Below are positions 1 through 13,279 of a stretch of 64,000 nt of DNA, in pieces. The translations under genes and the position numbers were made by a program. Position 1 is the stretch's first letter. The number at the start of each line of letters is the position of its first letter. This DNA is from Laguncularia racemosa (taxonomy: Eukaryota; Streptophyta; Magnoliopsida; Myrtales; Combretaceae): assembly GCA_037954665.1 (NCBI GenBank), contig JBBMOL010000245.1, positions 558,001 to 622,000 on the forward strand, given 5' to 3'. The notes under the pieces were generated by a model. It was not told where the DNA came from, did no database searches, and saw nothing but the letters and a program-made list of their open reading frames with translations.

Positions 1-258
1 TTCCATACTTCCTAAAAGATTACAGCATGACAGCCACATGATTAGGAAATAGATTGTGTTTGGAGCCCATACTAAGTCAAAGTTGGCCTTGATTGTCACC
101 AGAGTTTGAGAGAAAAAGAAAAGCTAAAGTCCCCATTTGAACTGATGATGATATAATTGGCTGAAAGCATTCTAAATATAGACTACCACAGGGAAGAAGA
201 ATATAAGAGTACAGTAGGACTTCATGAAAATGAAGAGTAACACATAAAATAACATCAC

Positions 259-2919
259 CTGCTTATTGTGTTCATGGATCTTTCTGTGCTGAAAAATAGA
301 AGGAATGGTATCTCTTGCTCCAAAGTTCACCATGTCTAATGCACCCACACTCAAAACTAAAGGAATCTTCTTCTCTATGATGGCATCAAAACGAGAACTA
401 TCACAAGCCATAACTCCTCCAAGAACATGGTCAGCTACCTCAGTTGTCGTTATGTCCAAAACGCCCTGACCGTTGGAAAAGTGTAATAAATTACTTAGAG
501 AATACACCATGCTAGGACAGATCACAAAGTATGGAAACTTAATGATTCATACAGTTTTCCCAACAAGAACGATAAATTGGGTTATGCCATTTCACCAAGT
601 TGAATTTTGATCTGGTTGATTATATAACATTCTGTGTATTAATATAGGTGAGAGAATGATCTAACATTTCAGATTATTACTAGAATATTAATGAAGACCA
701 AACATATTATCATGAAACATATTTCTCCTTCAAGCTTAGACACCAAGAAATGAGCTCAGATTAGCATATTTAAGTGAATCAAGCCTGTGTTATAACCAAA
801 TGCTTCCGAAACTGAATATCCATTTGTATACTAATATATGAGAGAAATTCCAGATTATTATTGGAATATTTGGTGATGACCTAACATTTATCACGAAACG
901 GTTTTCTCTTTTAATCTTAGACAAAATAATCAGCTCAGATTATCATCAGATGATTGCTTTTTGCCATTGATATTTGGATGGCATTTTATAAAAGATGAAG
1001 CTCTAGATATGAGAAAGATAATCTACTTTCTCTTGGAGAAATATTACAAGGACATCTTTTAAAGTTTGTGGCAAATGAAAACATAATTAGAGTAAAAAAT
1101 CATTAGAAGTACAATCTAGCAAATAGTGACTAAACAAACCTGTATAAACCCCTCTTGAACAAGAGACTCCATAGCCTTGCCCCCAACTCCAGTAGCATGA
1201 AAAACCAAAGTCTCATATCCTTCTTTCTCCAGTCTATCTTTAACAGCATTAACACATGGTGTGGTGACACCAAACATAGTCATACCAACTGTTGGTTTGA
1301 CCTCTGAATTACACAACGCTTGGTATCTACCAAACTCAAGCTTCCCAAGTACCATTCCAGCAAATGCAGCAGCAGCATTGGAAAACACAACCCTGCTCAC
1401 ACTATTAATACCACATATATCCACAATCGAAGGAAACAATAACAAATCTGTCGACCCAATATAAGGTTCGGTGTGCCCACTTGCTACAGTTGACACAATG
1501 ACCTTAGGCAACCCTATAGGCAAAGCTCTAAATGCAGATGAGATAAGTGATGTGCCTCCACTGCCTCCGAGACCAATAGCTCCACCTAAAACACCATCTT
1601 TGCTATATTTTTTAAGAAAATTTTCTAGGGCTTTGCTCATTATGGCTACTGCCTCTGCTCGGTCATCAGGAAGCTGAGTTGGTTCTTGTGCAATTGATTC
1701 AAAATAGCAAGACAAAACTTCCTTTCTTGAAACAAAGGTTACACCTTCAGTGCCCTTAATCTCCTCTTGACCAGCAGAAACATCGACAACTGATACTTCA
1801 ATCTGCAATGTTTTATGAATAGATAAACAAATGAATTCGGGGAAACAGTAAACTTATATTTGATCAATCAAGCTGTATGATTTATTTTGTCAATCTATCA
1901 ACAACTGAGATGGTCCATCAATTCCTACATCCTAAACATGAATCTCTTGTGGGGAAGGGGGGATGGTGAAAAAAACTACTTTCTTCCATCATGCCAATAT
2001 AAAGAATCATCGGTGGCAATGCCATGCATGATTAGCTACACATCTATATTTTGTGACAAACGAAAAACTCAGTGGTTTTTGTTAGCTCTCATGTGGAAAT
2101 AATTATCCAGCAGTGTAAATAAGGAGGAAAGAGAATCTTAAGCAAGTTTCCATTCTTCAGTCTGATATATGAACATGCACACAAATAGTTGATACTTGGT
2201 ATACTTGATACGACAATACAACAAATTGAGTCCTATACCATTCTTCTAATCAAGCTTTTCCAGATCTGTTCTATCAACTAAAACGTTATACCCACATAAC
2301 TAGGATTTAATAGAAAAGCTGAATATAACATAAGATCCACACTAATTAAAAGGTTAGCCATATGTAGTGAAATGGACTGAAAGTCATAGTCCTCAGTATT
2401 TTCATTATTTCAAATACCACTATCCCGTCAAACAGATAATGCTAGCAACAAAGCAATGAGTCGTCTAGCACAAGTAGTAGCCGATCATCTTCCTAATGCT
2501 AAAAGACTAGTATTAAACTGTCCTCCAGATCCAGATAACATTTCCCGGGAAACAAACGCACCTAAATATCTTCCACTGAAGACTTCCTTAGACGCTCTCT
2601 AACTAACTGTATCAAACTCAAAAGTAATTCTTCTTGATTCCACATCAAAACCAACTTCCACAGTAATCATCAAACACAACTACTAGTCTGACTCCTTTGA
2701 ACCCAAAAACACTAACATCAGATCTTCAAATGGTTGAAATTCCAAAAAAACATACTGGGAACGTAAAAAGTAAAGAAAATGTACCTTGGAAGAGGATGAG
2801 TTGGTGGAGAAAGTTTTGAGATTGGATTTTGCTGAGTCATAGAGAAATCGGAGCTCGTCGAGCTTTGTATCGGCGGTTCCGACACAGAAGACTCGATGGA
2901 TTTTGCCATGAATGGGCAT
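259..2919 (-). CDS. Tm-1-like (UPF0261 family) protein, 5' part, three exons, runs off left edge
   Basis: Seen: three minus-strand coding exons join in phase 0 with GT/AG borders: 2785-2919 (45 codons, ATG at 2917-2919), 1140-1802 (221 codons) and 259-465 (69 codons), giving 335 residues with no stop or frameshift. Landmarks are FCVGTADTKLDEL near the N-terminus, the glycine-rich GAIGLGGSGGTSL around residue 100, and TTTEVADHVLGGVMACDS early in exon 3. Known: this is the N-terminal domain of the UPF0261/Tm-1 family; tomato Tm-1 binds the replication protein of tomato mosaic virus and inhibits its RNA replication, while the normal cellular role is unclear. Inferred: an intact host gene whose second, TIM-barrel-like domain lies left of the window. 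Antiviral activity cannot be inferred from homology. Introns at 466-1139 and 1803-2784, and the intronic sequence at 1-258, show nothing else recognisable. Confidence 0.9.
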
Positions 2920-3140
2920 GGATTGTGTTTATGCGTGAATCGTGATCGAAAAAACGTCGGTTAGGGAAAGGTAACAGAACAGACTCGGAGCAGGGGAAGG
3001 AAGTTAAAAAAGAAGTAGGTGCTGCAACTGCAAGCTGGTGAGATAATAATAATTAACTACATCGGAAAAAAAAATTGCTTGTATTTATTCAATTTTTTTT
3101 TAATTGATGTATAGTCAAATATTGAATTACATAAAAGATC
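2920..3140 (-). promoter_or_regulatory. 5' UTR / proximal promoter of the Tm-1-like gene
   Basis: Sequence directly upstream of the start codon. No TATA box is convincing by eye. About 165 bp of it (2970-3135) recurs, diverged, at 45148-45370, so it is part of a duplicated segment. Transcription start not determinable. Confidence 0.45.
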
Positions 3141-3256
3141 TCATTATATTGAATTATTGGTACCCATGCTACTATATTGATTATATTTATTTTATAATCA
3201 TAATATAGTATAGTATAGTACTATGTCAAAATCAAAGGATAGAGAGCCATTTTATT

Positions 3257-3440
3257 TAAGGATGTATGCAGATAGGTTCTTGTAGGGTATTCAATTCAAC
3301 TAGCTCCATAAAAAATCCTATAGGGTTTTTTATCGGGTTATGGGATTTACAAACCTAATGGGAAATCGGATCAAGGTCAAGTTCTTGTTGAAATCGGTTT
3401 GAAGACCTATCCTAATAAGAAAATTTCAAAAGAAAGCTTA
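3257..3440 (+). mobile_element. hAT-like terminal and subterminal sequence
   Basis: Begins TAAGGATGTATGCAG, resembling the TAGRGATG-type ends of the other hAT remnants here. It is followed by a CCTATAGGGTT palindrome and further gggtt/aaccc sequence of the kind also present near 43180, 45590 and 48020. Probably the left end of the element whose transposase N-terminus lies at 5527-5850. The other end was not found. Confidence 0.4.
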
Positions 3441-5526
3441 ATGATTGACACTTGAGACTTAACGGTGATAGGGCATAAGGCTAAGAGCTTAGTAGTATTA
3501 GCAATAGTGTAGCTATGCATAGATTACAAACACAAACCACGCTACAGAGCACTCCATCTTCGCAAAGACAATGTGCAAGTTCACTTCCACTTTCGCAAGT
3601 AGACTAGATTAGCTAGCAATGGCAACATTCAACAGTCAACAACTTAGTAGCATGCAAACTACAAAGTAACTCTATCTTACTACTCACGCACCTCACCCTC
3701 CTCACAGTCACACAATTCAATCCCTTCATCCCTAAAACCTTTTCCACCATCTATTTCTGTTCTTCCGTTCCCATCCCTTACATCATTTTCTTCTCGTCAT
3801 CCTCTCGACTCACTTGAACTCCACTTATTGGAAAACTTATGTTCTTCACAATCGTTGATGTTGATCAATCACTTCATATTTTCATCCTCTATGGCTCTAA
3901 TAGTAAGGCGGTAACCTATTGGCTATCGGCTTTGTCTTCTCCATCCTTCAACTTCAATTCGCATCTCTCTTGTAAGGTCTTTCTTCTTCTTCTTTTTCTT
4001 CTTCTTCTTCTTCTTTATCTTATTGAGTCTTAATTCTATTTTAATATCTCAACCTATTGATTTAACTAAATAATATTGTCCAAATGAGGATGTTAACTCA
4101 CCCTATCTCAACTTATTTGCTTTAGTCGTAGTCATGACTCATGAGTGGTTAGTCATCGATTCACTGTCTACTTAAGAGCTTCATGGATGGTTCGACACAA
4201 TGACACCAACACCAACTGATGAGCCTTACTATCTACACTACTCTAGTACTTCCAATCGCTAAGCAGCTTGAGCTTTTTTTTTTTTTCTTTTTTTGCTGCT
4301 GTCCAATGTCCATGTTGATGTCGACTATCGCTTAGCTATCATGTTATATTTGAAACCCCCAATCTAATTGTACATATTTTTAGTTGTGTTGATTTCTAGG
4401 TTTTTTGAACAATTATGGTGATATTTAAACAACTATGGTATGGTGATATCAATTGATAATTGGTGTAGTTTAGGGTAGACTAGTCTATTTGACATAAAAA
4501 TAAAAGCTAAGCTAATAAACCAAATTACTAATATGGCAATGGGTTAACATAGTTACTACTTTGATCAAGCTAGCTTCCAATTATAGTCCAATTGGATTGA
4601 ACTAATTATTAGATTTAGGTTGGAACAACTATAAAATAAAGAAGATATGGAATGGAATACACACACACACATACACAAAAAATGAGATATAGTAATTGAA
4701 AGACCCTAAGGAAATAATTTATAAATAAAGGTAAGTTGCAAATTGTACCCTTAACCTTTCTATTATAAATTGATAGCTAACCTTAGGCCTTTTTTAATAG
4801 GATTCATAATGAGTCAATAAAGGAAGCTCGGCCACTCTCTCCTCCCCCCTTTATTGCCACCTTCTCCCTCTTTCAATGTCATTATGTGGTTTTTTGATAG
4901 ATTTCTAAAATAAGAACTCTTGCTTTTTCATTAAGAATTATTGTTTTTACTTCTATTAAGATTGAAAATGGATTTCAAATTAGTTATTGATAATTGTTCA
5001 AGAAGACCAAGTAAAGAGAACTTAGAGCACGGTGAATAGAAGATTCATCTTATTGTAACTACTGTGGAAAGGTAAGGAAGCCATGATTCCTATGTAGAAA
5101 TTTGGATCATAGTAGAGTTTACTTTGTTTCTAACTTGCTGTAAATGTTTTATGAAGGGAAAATAAAAAAAGGAAGGTGAAGTGATTGCTAAAGAAGTTAG
5201 AAAAAAAAAAGGATTTTGACTAAATTCAAATAGATTCTGTTTTACCTTAGGGTAGTAAGATGCCATATGATTTAAGCCACAACATTTGAAGGACTTTATC
5301 TCACCAGTCTTCCTCATGTTCTATCTTTGCTTAGTTTCCTACACATTAGGTGTATGGAAGATTTTCTTCATGAACTTTTCAAATGCTTCACTTATGTTCC
5401 ATATTCTTTGTATTTGTGTTATTGTGTTATGTTTAATAATATAAATGACCTTTATATTGTTTAATGAAGTGAGGACATCTTAAGAAATTGTTCTGAAACC
5501 TTTTTTTTTGTAATGGTGTAAGGAAA
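3441..5526. other. AT-rich interval inside a probable hAT relic
   Basis: No credible coding sequence. Contains a short CTT repeat near 3980-4015 and an AC repeat near 4661-4675. Short open frames on both strands have low-complexity composition and no recognised motif. Confidence 0.4.
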
Positions 5527-5850
5527 ATGGATTTAGATGAATTTGAGATTGACGTGGATGTTGATGGCAATGATGTAGAGGAAATTAAAATTCTAAAAAC
5601 TGGATATGAAAAGGAAGCACCATCAAAGAAAATAGCAACCGCATCAAGTTCTTAGGCTACAAGCAATGTAAATTAAAGTGACAATCCGAACAAACATAAG
5701 TTAACTTCTATTATGTGGAATGATATGGTGAAGAAAACGATAAATAGGATAGATTATGTTGCATGCAATCATTGTGATAGAAAACTAAAAGTAAGTGGTG
5801 CAAATGGAATAAAACACTTGCATAACCATTCATCAAGGTGTTTATAGAAA
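5527..5850 (+). pseudogene. hAT transposase N-terminus with BED zinc finger (broken)
   Basis: From ATG 5527 one frame reads an acidic N-terminus and then a BED finger: aromatic start IMWNDMV, CNHC, then HLHNH followed by RC, which supply the zinc ligands. Two in-frame stops lie between the acidic part and the finger and a third ends it, so it is not functional. BED fingers are the DNA-binding domain at the N-terminus of plant hAT transposases. The catalytic domain is missing downstream. It resembles the class of the relic at 40914-42480 more than that at 38220, but origin from one element is not shown. Confidence 0.6.
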
Positions 5851-6267
5851 AAAAAAAAGATCAAAGGGACATAAGGCAAATGTTTCACTCTTTTCAGTTA
5901 ATTCTTATAGAAGTGGATCTTAAATTTATGCACTTCTTGATGTTATATAGTGAGTAGCAATCTCATTGTTATTATACACTACAATTTGGGATTTAGGTAT
6001 TTGGTTTTTTCTAAATTTGAAAATGAGAGAGAGGATATTATTATTTTTATTCGAGATCAAATTTGTTGTAAATCAACACAATACAAAGGGATAAAATAAT
6101 AAGGCTAAGTAAAGGAAAAGGGCTATGGTAGGGCAAATTTGATCGAATTTTTAGCGACTATAAAATCTGGTAGAAGTGTGATTTCCACCCACACGTATCA
6201 CTCAATTCTTTTGTTTTCTTAACGATAGTAACAACAACTATCTTATATACTCAAACTCCGTTACTTC
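5851..6267. other. Intergenic, nothing recognised
   Basis: AT-rich, no credible frame or repeat structure seen. Confidence 0.5.
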
Positions 6268-9034
6268 TGTCATGCCCTAGAGGGGGCATAGGAATTTCCA
6301 CTAAAAGCTATCATGTCACGTGTGTACCCATCACATGATAACTGTTTTATGAGTCAGAGATCGTAAGACTCTAAATAATTAATTAAAAATTATAATTAAT
6401 CATATTACATAAAGTCATACAATAAGAATATAACTATGGATCCTATGTTTCACAATCGACCAAGATCATAGAGAATTAGAACCCCCTACCAACCAGTAAA
6501 ATGGAATAAAACCTTAAGTCTCACAAATTCAAAATTTACATCAAGACCCTAAAATAACATTTCATCTAAATAGTCTACTATTCAAAATTCTTACTTTATT
6601 GTTCTTAGCTTCCAAAAAACTCTCGACACTTCACATCTTACCCCATCCCAAGCTTTTAAGATTTTCACTTGCAAAACAGTATGTGGAGAGGTGAGCTAAT
6701 AGCCTAGTGATATAGGAGTGCAATATCTCAGTATTGCAACAAACACAAACAATTTCAAGCAAGTTGTAAAAAAAAATGCTATGCATGAGCAATCATATGA
6801 ATGTAGCATTTCACGTGGTCTTCTAGTAACCGACGTAAAGTCTAGGGTTTATACCCCCCTTAACCTTGGGTTAGGGATTCTGGAGCCACTATCAGTGCAC
6901 GGGTCTCTACGGCCAATTCAATTTCTCTTATCTCTTTGATAATTAAATATCTTTTAACTTTAATATTGTAAGCTCAAGTGTTCTCATATACTGAGCGCAC
7001 CCATGCCTCATGCACTAAGCAACACCTTCAAGGACCAACCGGACTCAAAATTGTCAAGGCGTGACAATCCCCTAGTCACTTAGTTCGCACTTGGGGGAAC
7101 AACAATCCTCTGATTACTTCCGGCGAGCCTTATAGTAGTGATGGCCTTCAATTTCATGCAATGTCTCGTGCAATGCATGTATAGTTTTATTAGAGTCTAA
7201 TCCTTTAATTAGTTGGTTTAGGGTGATCAAACAATATAAAACCACATGCCAATCCACGTTTAAGGCAATAAAGTAAAATAAAATAAGATAACTATCAAGC
7301 ATTCAAGAGTACAATTCCAAGGACAAGCAATAGGAACCCAATCAATCCCACAAGTAGAATCGTTACACCCCATATTCCCATTTACTACAATAAGAAGAGA
7401 TCATGCATTTCACATCATGGATAAAACACGGAAGGTCAAACCAACTGGATAGAATCAATCAAGCTAGACACCAATTTTTAGTTAAATAATAGTATAATAT
7501 AATCCAAATCACCTCAATCATCCAATCCCCCACTCGAGATTGATTTACAATTATCATTCCTTGACACCTCTGTGTCATGGCACTTCTCAAGTGCTCCATT
7601 TCACATATTTAAGAGTTAAGCGCATATACAAGCGACAACTATGTCAACATACATTCCATTCATAACACACACAATCATTTCACATAGCAAGGCACATCTA
7701 TAGAATCAAACAAGAAGTTATCAAGTAAGGGACTTCTACTCATGATTATAGTTACATGTCTTACCCTTAAATATATACGTATATACTTTTGACGTACAAG
7801 GTTTAAGTTAAACTCCCATCTACCTCTTATCATTCCATAGTGCGATGTAAGAACATATGGTTGTGGTTTATGGTTGACTATGAGTGCCTTTTTCCCTTAG
7901 TCCAATATACCCTATACGACTACAACTTATGCCCATTTCGAAATCTTATTGTTCTGTCTCACTTACCCTAGCATATATGACTATGACTATAAGGGCTTAG
8001 GTTATTGGCAACTTAACTCCTCTTTCTTGACTTGTGGTGTATGCATCTACCTATGGTTTAGGTCAGCTCCTTAGACTCCCTTCTTTCTAGCCTTCGCTTC
8101 CAACAACCTCTATGTCAACACGTTTCTATAATCTTTTCATCAATCTCCACAATCATCAACAATGTACATACCGTGTCGTCTCCCATTATTCCTACTAGCG
8201 AAACCACGGCCACTCACTAAGGAAAAGAGATCTAACACCTATGTGCTAATACATGTCTATATACATGTTATCTCACATCCACAATCATAGATTTCCACCC
8301 TTCTTCCAAATCCTCTAACACACAAGCTCATAAGAAGATCACATCAATATAATCCCAACTCCCCCTCCATTTCATCTTATAGCCCACATAAGTTGAACCT
8401 CCATTTTCGCTTTCATCATACCACATATAAACATATACATATACAACATTCCCAACTAGCCTCCCAATCCAACAAGGTGCACATATAATGTATACAAATA
8501 ATGTTTCCATGCCAGCTTCCACTTCTCAGCAATTTGTTTTGAGCCTCCAACCATCATGTACATATGCATATCTATTTATAACCCGCACAAGACTCTGGAG
8601 GCTTCCCTTCTTCCCATTTCCCAGCAATATCCTTAGCATATACATATATATGTTTACAAACTACACAGCCAGCAATGAAACCGTTACCTACCCACGCACA
8701 TGGAAGAAAACAAAAAGACCAGCAACCTACTATGTTCTATATAGATATATATATTTATGTATACAACAGCCAGCAAAAAGGAAGGAAAGAAAACAATGCC
8801 ACAATCATAATGAAAGCCTACCCCTGTGCACGCATCCACCTATACATATATACCTATATTTTACAGCATACTCCCTTACAGCATATTGATACATATATAT
8901 ATATATGTTTACTTATTCATGGTAGAGTAGTAAGGCGCCCCAACAATCTAAAATGAATTATACATATACATATGCTCCCATCACGGTAGAAGAACAAGCA
9001 CGTCCTAGCATTCCAAACTAATATACATATATAC

Positions 9035-9066
<32 letters not shown>

Positions 9067-9401
9067 GTTTACTATAGCAGGCACACTCATGGTTGAAAAG
9101 GAGGACCAGCAATCACAATGTACTATATACATATGTATGTATGTATATATATATGTATATGTATCCATTCGCTATAGCCAACAAGGAGAAACTTTACATA
9201 CACGCACACTACGGAGGAAACCCCCAACACGTCTAGCTCAATCACAATGCTAAGACATATACATTTATATATATATATATATATTTCTCTTCCGGCAAAA
9301 TTTTGGAGTCTAACCTCTTCAACGCCTAACATTCCACGCATATATACATATATATATTTACGCCAACCAGCCACAGCAATGTATAGAGGCATACATTAAC
9401 A
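6268..9401. repeat. Non-coding repetitive block, possibly a long LTR or LTR-derived sequence
   Basis: Starts TGTCATGCCCTAG and ends ...TTAACA followed by CGACCC, reminiscent of plant LTR termini, but no matching target duplication was found (acttc against cgacc). No open frame has protein-like composition. The right third (about 8600-9370) is dominated by decayed TATA/CATA runs. The class is uncertain; it could also be several older repeats side by side. Confidence 0.3.
8600..9370. repeat. Decayed minisatellite rich in TATA/CATA runs
   Basis: Roughly five imperfect units alternate a TATATA/CATACA stretch with a more complex spacer containing phrases such as agcaatcacaatg and tgtttacta. Unit length varies by roughly 100-150 bp. 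The short open frames on both strands are Tyr/Ile-rich translations of the repeat and not genes. Confidence 0.5.
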
Positions 9402-9591
9402 CGACCCAAAATTTAAAACCCTTAACACAATTAAAACATAGAAAATAAAAATATATTCTTAACAAACACACGTAATACAATAATAATACACACAATACAA
9501 CACATCACGAAGTCCTACTCACCTAAGTCTCGTTTTCCTCGGTTTTAGTTGAAGTAGTCTTCAAGTATTTATGAGTTGAAATTTCCTTCAC

Positions 9592-10249
9592 TTGTTTCAC
9601 AACCAAGTTTGCAGAAGTAACAACAACACGGATACTATCCACCTTCTGCACAAAAAAAAAAAAAAAAAAAAAAAAACTTCCGATGATGATAAGAAATCCC
9701 TTGTTTCTTTCAATCCCTACCAAAAACTATAGTCTTGGGAAAGAGAAGATACACAACAACTACATTTAGAAATTTTGGATAAGGCACAGAGGTCCTCAGA
9801 TTGGGGCTTGAACTCCAACAAATATCAGCATCATGACATGCTATAGTTACAGGTAAAAGACATGGAATCTGACAATAGGACAGAAACCATGCAATATCAC
9901 TGGTGAATGTTGCAATGAAGATTCGTTGTATGCTCTTAATAGCGTGTAAAAGTTCACACAAAGAAATAACAACACTATGACTAGATGAACTTTGCTCCAC
10001 ATTTTTAGAGCAATTCAAACAAATCTTCTCCTTTGGAAGGGGACTAAGATCAGCCATTGCTTTATTCATAGAATTAACACTTGAAGAGCAAGAAGCAAGA
10101 TTTGGAGGGACAAGATTTACATTAGCATAAAAAATAGTGGCCAAATGACCAACTCCTTGATAGGAATATTCATCATGAACTGCAAGATCTGCTAAACCAA
10201 ATTTAGAGTCCAGTCTTGCCACGGCCTTATGATGAATATCATCTAGCAC
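9592..10249 (-). pseudogene. TDP1-beta-like (tyrosyl-DNA phosphodiesterase family) pseudogene, catalytic part
   Basis: Minus-strand translation from 10249 reads HKAVARLDSKFGLADL, then SPLPKEKICLNCSKNV, then FIATFTSDIAWFL and CWSSSPNLRTSVPYP, and after a stop continues in the same frame to a HHRK sequence and, after a poly-T run, DSIRVVVTSANLV. Known: this matches the plant-specific TDP1-beta proteins (FHA plus TDP1-type phosphodiesterase; Arabidopsis At5g07400 from memory), DNA-repair-related proteins with H-x-K catalytic motifs. Broken by a TGA just after FGRD and by a T-homopolymer (A run on the plus strand at about 9652-9676) replacing the residues after the first H-x-K motif. The donor CAA|GTGAAG at 9592/9591 fits an exon end. 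Downstream exons are absent. Confidence 0.65.
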
Positions 10250-10282
10250 TTAAGAAGACAGAACCAAGCACTTAAGATCCAT

Positions 10283-10924
10283 TGTAAGGAATTGGAGTAC
10301 CAATAACCTGAGCTAGAGCAAAGAGGATGAATGATGCTCTATAAGGACTGGTTATGGACCTATAAGCCAAGGGATCAAATTACATGAAAGGAGAACCAAC
10401 ACCTATTAATGTAATTCATGTTTTCATGAAAGAAAAGCAAGGATTTAAAGTTCTAGAATAAGAAATATTATATATTGAACCGAAATAGGAAAGGGAATTT
10501 GCGGGTTTGTTGTTATATTTTTTTTAGTATTTGTTTTGGTTTGTAATTTATATTATTTAGTTGCCTACTCAGTTACATGAGGATAAGGAAACAAATAGAT
10601 TAGGTAACTTAGGTTTTCCATATTCTGGTATGACTCTATATAAGTCGTGCAAGGGCTAGCCATGAAGAACATCTTATTATTAAATGAAAACAAACACATT
10701 TCGTAAGATATAGAATACCTTCTTTTTGTTCTTTTGCAAAAGAACTTTTCCATAGAATTCTTAACCGAATTACTAAGAATACCTATTGATAACTTAGGTT
10801 ATAGTCAACAGGTTTGATTGGGGTCTAGTTACGCATCACTTATTCAAGACGATCCTCGGGGTAATTGAAACCAACTAGTATCGTCGGGGTTTTAGGTTTA
10901 ATATATTTAGGATTTCACGCATCA
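10283..10924 (+). mobile_element. Old solo-LTR-like insertion related to the LTR of element B
   Basis: The right 170 bp align by eye with the end of the element B LTR: the block around gattggggtct, the later tttaatatat, and a terminus ...CACGCATCA at 10924. The left border is uncertain (a TGTAAGG start at 10283 is a guess) and no target duplication was found. It separates two parts of the TDP1-beta-like pseudogene, so it probably landed in that gene. Confidence 0.45.
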
Positions 10925-11405
10925 CCTTATCTCTTTGAAGGGCATGGGAAATGAAGTCTATTCTATCACTTATCAAGCTTTCCATATCCACACGAGTATT
11001 TGACTTATGATGGGGTATCGATTGATGCTTTGGCCTAGGACTAGGTAAGACACTTGCTGAATCACGTTCATAATGGAAAGTAAGGTTCTCTAAGAGAAGA
11101 TTGTTGTTTCCAAAGATAGAGCAGTCCTTATAAACTAATGAACTAGGTGCTAGGGGTTCAAAAGATACTGGACACTTCTGAATGCAAGATATGGGATCGA
11201 CATAATAGAGTATGTCATTACATTGAGCTAAAAGAGATCTCACTCTATAATTCCAAAAAGACAAGCAAGAGGACCTAGAAGCAAAAACCCTTTTTTTGCT
11301 TTTACTACCACTAGTGTTTATCATTGTAGGGATTTCATCATTCAAAGCATAATTAAACCTAGGAAAAACCATCGACTTCTTCTCCCCGTCCTCCTCCGTT
11401 ATCAC
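10925..11405 (-). pseudogene. Open exon-like frame upstream of the TDP1-beta pseudogene
   Basis: About 160 open codons on the minus strand, beginning MITEEDGEKKSMVFPRFNY; the last residues before 10875 come from the LTR at 10283-10924. The composition is protein-like (contains VRSLLAQCNDILYYVDPIS), but I do not recognise a domain. Position and strand suggest it is the preceding coding part of the broken gene at 9592-10249, severed by the LTR; this is inference. Confidence 0.35.
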
Positions 11406-11933
11406 AATTCTACGTATTATAAAACCAATTCAAACATAATGTTCCCCACCACACACAAGCAAAACCACTCACGAAGCACCCGCTTTTTTTGTTAACCGAA
11501 CCCAATTAACAAATACTCTATTCAAAGAACCACCAGCACTACCACACTTGTCAAAAATAGAACCGTCAAGAATAAATAATTTATGGTGATTAGAATAAAA
11601 AACTAATTGATAATGCATCTTACTGATTCTATGATCATTTACGACGAACTCGCATTAGGGTTTTACAATGACCAATGCTGTAAATGCGGTGCGGTTCCAA
11701 GTGAATTGAATCACAAGGGCTACTTGTGGATTTCAAAACTACAGGAATACCTAAATGCTTGAATTCAACTACTGTTGATCTAATTATAGACCTCTACTTC
11801 CTCTTTCTAGTGAAATAGGACATCGACAAGAGTTGTAATTGTCGTCTTAATGTTTGGAAGGGAAGAAAACCAGAAAGCAAACCCTAATTACGTCTTTTGA
11901 TTCATGTTCTCTCTCCCCTCTATTACTCCTTAA

Positions 11934-11980
<47 letters not shown>

Positions 11981-13279
11981 ATATATTTTATAATTTAGGG
12001 TTTCAAACTTAATTTCGTGCGTACAACGATATTTGTAAGTTTTGTAACTTTAGTGTTTTATTACAAAACTTTACATCTAAGAAAATTTGACTATTTCGAA
12101 CATCAATATTTACTCAAAATTTTCATTTGAAAATCCTAAATCTATGATATTAATTAATTTCATTATTTAACCCAATATTGTTCGTGATTTATGTTTCGAG
12201 GAATTTATTCTTTTAATTTAAATTGCATAAACTAAAATTAGGGCTTGCAATTGTTTTTATTTATACTTTTATTTATTTATTTATATACCTATATGTAGGT
12301 ATTTTCCAACTTACTTCGTTTTCTAAATTTATTTAGTAATATGTTTCATATAATTTGTAATTTTAAGCTTGTTATCCTTTTCCTCACATACGATTATTGT
12401 CTTCGATTGTTCTCTATGTCTAATTCTCATTATTTGTTATATTTATCTAATGGATTTCACCTTTTTCCTCATTTTTCTATTTAAAGCCTATTATTATTTG
12501 TCATAATTTTTTTGTTATACGTAAATTATTAAAATAATATTAATGTATCACGGTGTTTTAGATTTTTCATAATAAATTTCTCAAAATTTTTAATATTGCA
12601 AAATTATCATTCTCGCTACCCCGACCTAGGAGTATCTATTATTCCGCTTATTTTTTTTTAACTTTTGTATAACCATTACAACTTCCCAACACCGATTGAT
12701 TAGAAGCTTATAGTCATTAATGATGGGAATATGAATACACAACCATTATAAAATCAAATGAAGATTGATACAAAATGGTGCTGAATCCGAAATCAAAAGG
12801 TATAGGGAAACAGAGAACTTTCTCTAGGGAAATGGGGTTGGTTGTTCTTCTTTTCTTTTTCTTCCTAAAAGAATTAAGAAATTGTTGAAGCAGTTTGCAT
12901 TAGCCTTTATATTCATCCAATGCATTCATATGTTGTAATGTCCAGGAATAGAGTTGCTATTTTGCAATATGAAGGGCATTTCTTAAGTGTGTTTGGTGTT
13001 GAAAAGCAATGCAGAACTATGAAATGATGAGGTCAATGCTTAAATTTAGACATGATGACTATGCATTAATTGATCTTATGCAGGATTTCCCAGAATCAAA
13101 TTGAGGTTTAAAATGTATGACATAGTGTCCTATGACCTAGAAGCTTTGCTGTTACATCTTTTAATCTTTGATGTTTACATCAATGGCTATTGATAGCATT
13201 CCTTGCTAAAATTTTGCAACTTAATGGAATAATAGATGCATTCTTATGAAGTCAATATGATATGGCTAGAAGCAATGGA
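11406..13279. other. Intergenic, AT-rich; TA microsatellite
   Basis: Contains a (TA)n run at about 11937-11975. No gene or transposon end was recognised. The right end (to 13284) is the target into which element A inserted; the same target continues at 37877. Confidence 0.5.

Noticed and set aside
1261..1677. Plus-strand open frames
   Set aside because: Antisense shadows of exon 2 of the Tm-1-like gene.
8488..9392. Several open frames of 60-130 codons on both strands
   Set aside because: Tyr/Ile-rich translations of TATA/CATA repeats, with no motif.
6268..9401. Complete LTR retrotransposon or solo LTR
   Set aside because: Termini are only suggestive and the flanking 5-mers differ (acttc, cgacc); kept as a low-confidence repetitive block.
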